Shown here: one piece after another, positions 6,004 through 7,125 of the stretch
Position numbering within the stretch: the stretch's first letter is position 1
Layout: each line of letters begins with the position of its first letter
Assembly (NCBI GenBank): GCA_007122185.1
Contig: SKUI01000006.1
Coordinates: 1 to 7,125, forward strand
Direction of reading: 5' to 3'
From: Rhodothermia bacterium
GTDB lineage: Bacteria > Bacteroidota > Rhodothermia > Balneolales > Natronogracilivirgulaceae
DNA length: 7,125 nucleotides
Position numbers and translations under genes: made by a program
The notes under the pieces: generated by a model
The model's input: the letters and a program-made list of their open reading frames with translations, nothing else
Told to the model about the DNA's origin: nothing
Database searches by the model: none

Positions 6004-7125
<1,122 letters not shown>

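Overview
The window shows an ordinary bacterial chromosome segment that encodes housekeeping and lipid/polyamine functions. I see no tRNA, rRNA, CRISPR array, insertion sequence, prophage or defence gene. The organism cannot be named from this alone. The coding style suggests a member of the Bacteroidota/Balneolota/Rhodothermota side of the FCB group: most starts lack a recognisable Shine-Dalgarno sequence, and the asparaginyl-tRNA synthetase carries a long charged insertion. This placement is inference.

Layout. The left edge holds the first 22 codons of an S-adenosylmethionine decarboxylase gene (speD) on the minus strand; it is too short to be obvious in an ORF scan but is recognisable by its N-terminus. 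About 550 bases of AT-rich, apparently non-coding DNA follow. They contain a perfect 14-base inverted repeat and a plausible promoter for cfa, the plus-strand cyclopropane-fatty-acid synthase gene at 621-1733. speD and cfa are divergent, and both products consume S-adenosylmethionine.

From about 1790 to the right edge everything is on the minus strand. In transcription order the genes are pnp (3' part only), an M16B zinc protease, asnS and holA. pnp is followed by a convincing Rho-independent terminator (5884-5916), so the protease and downstream genes probably have their own promoter. The gaps then shrink (106 and 46 bases), so protease-asnS-holA may be one transcript. holA converges on cfa with only 56 bases between stop codons.

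Functionally, pnp (RNA decay), asnS (translation) and holA (replication clamp loading) are core information-processing genes. A pnp-M16 protease neighbourhood is also known in Bacillus. The more unusual signals are small: short inverted repeats directly abutting the stop codons of the minus-strand genes, the inverted repeats between speD and cfa, the AsnRS insertion, a run of ten A at the start of holA and a structured pnp 3' region. I found no convincing novel multi-gene system.
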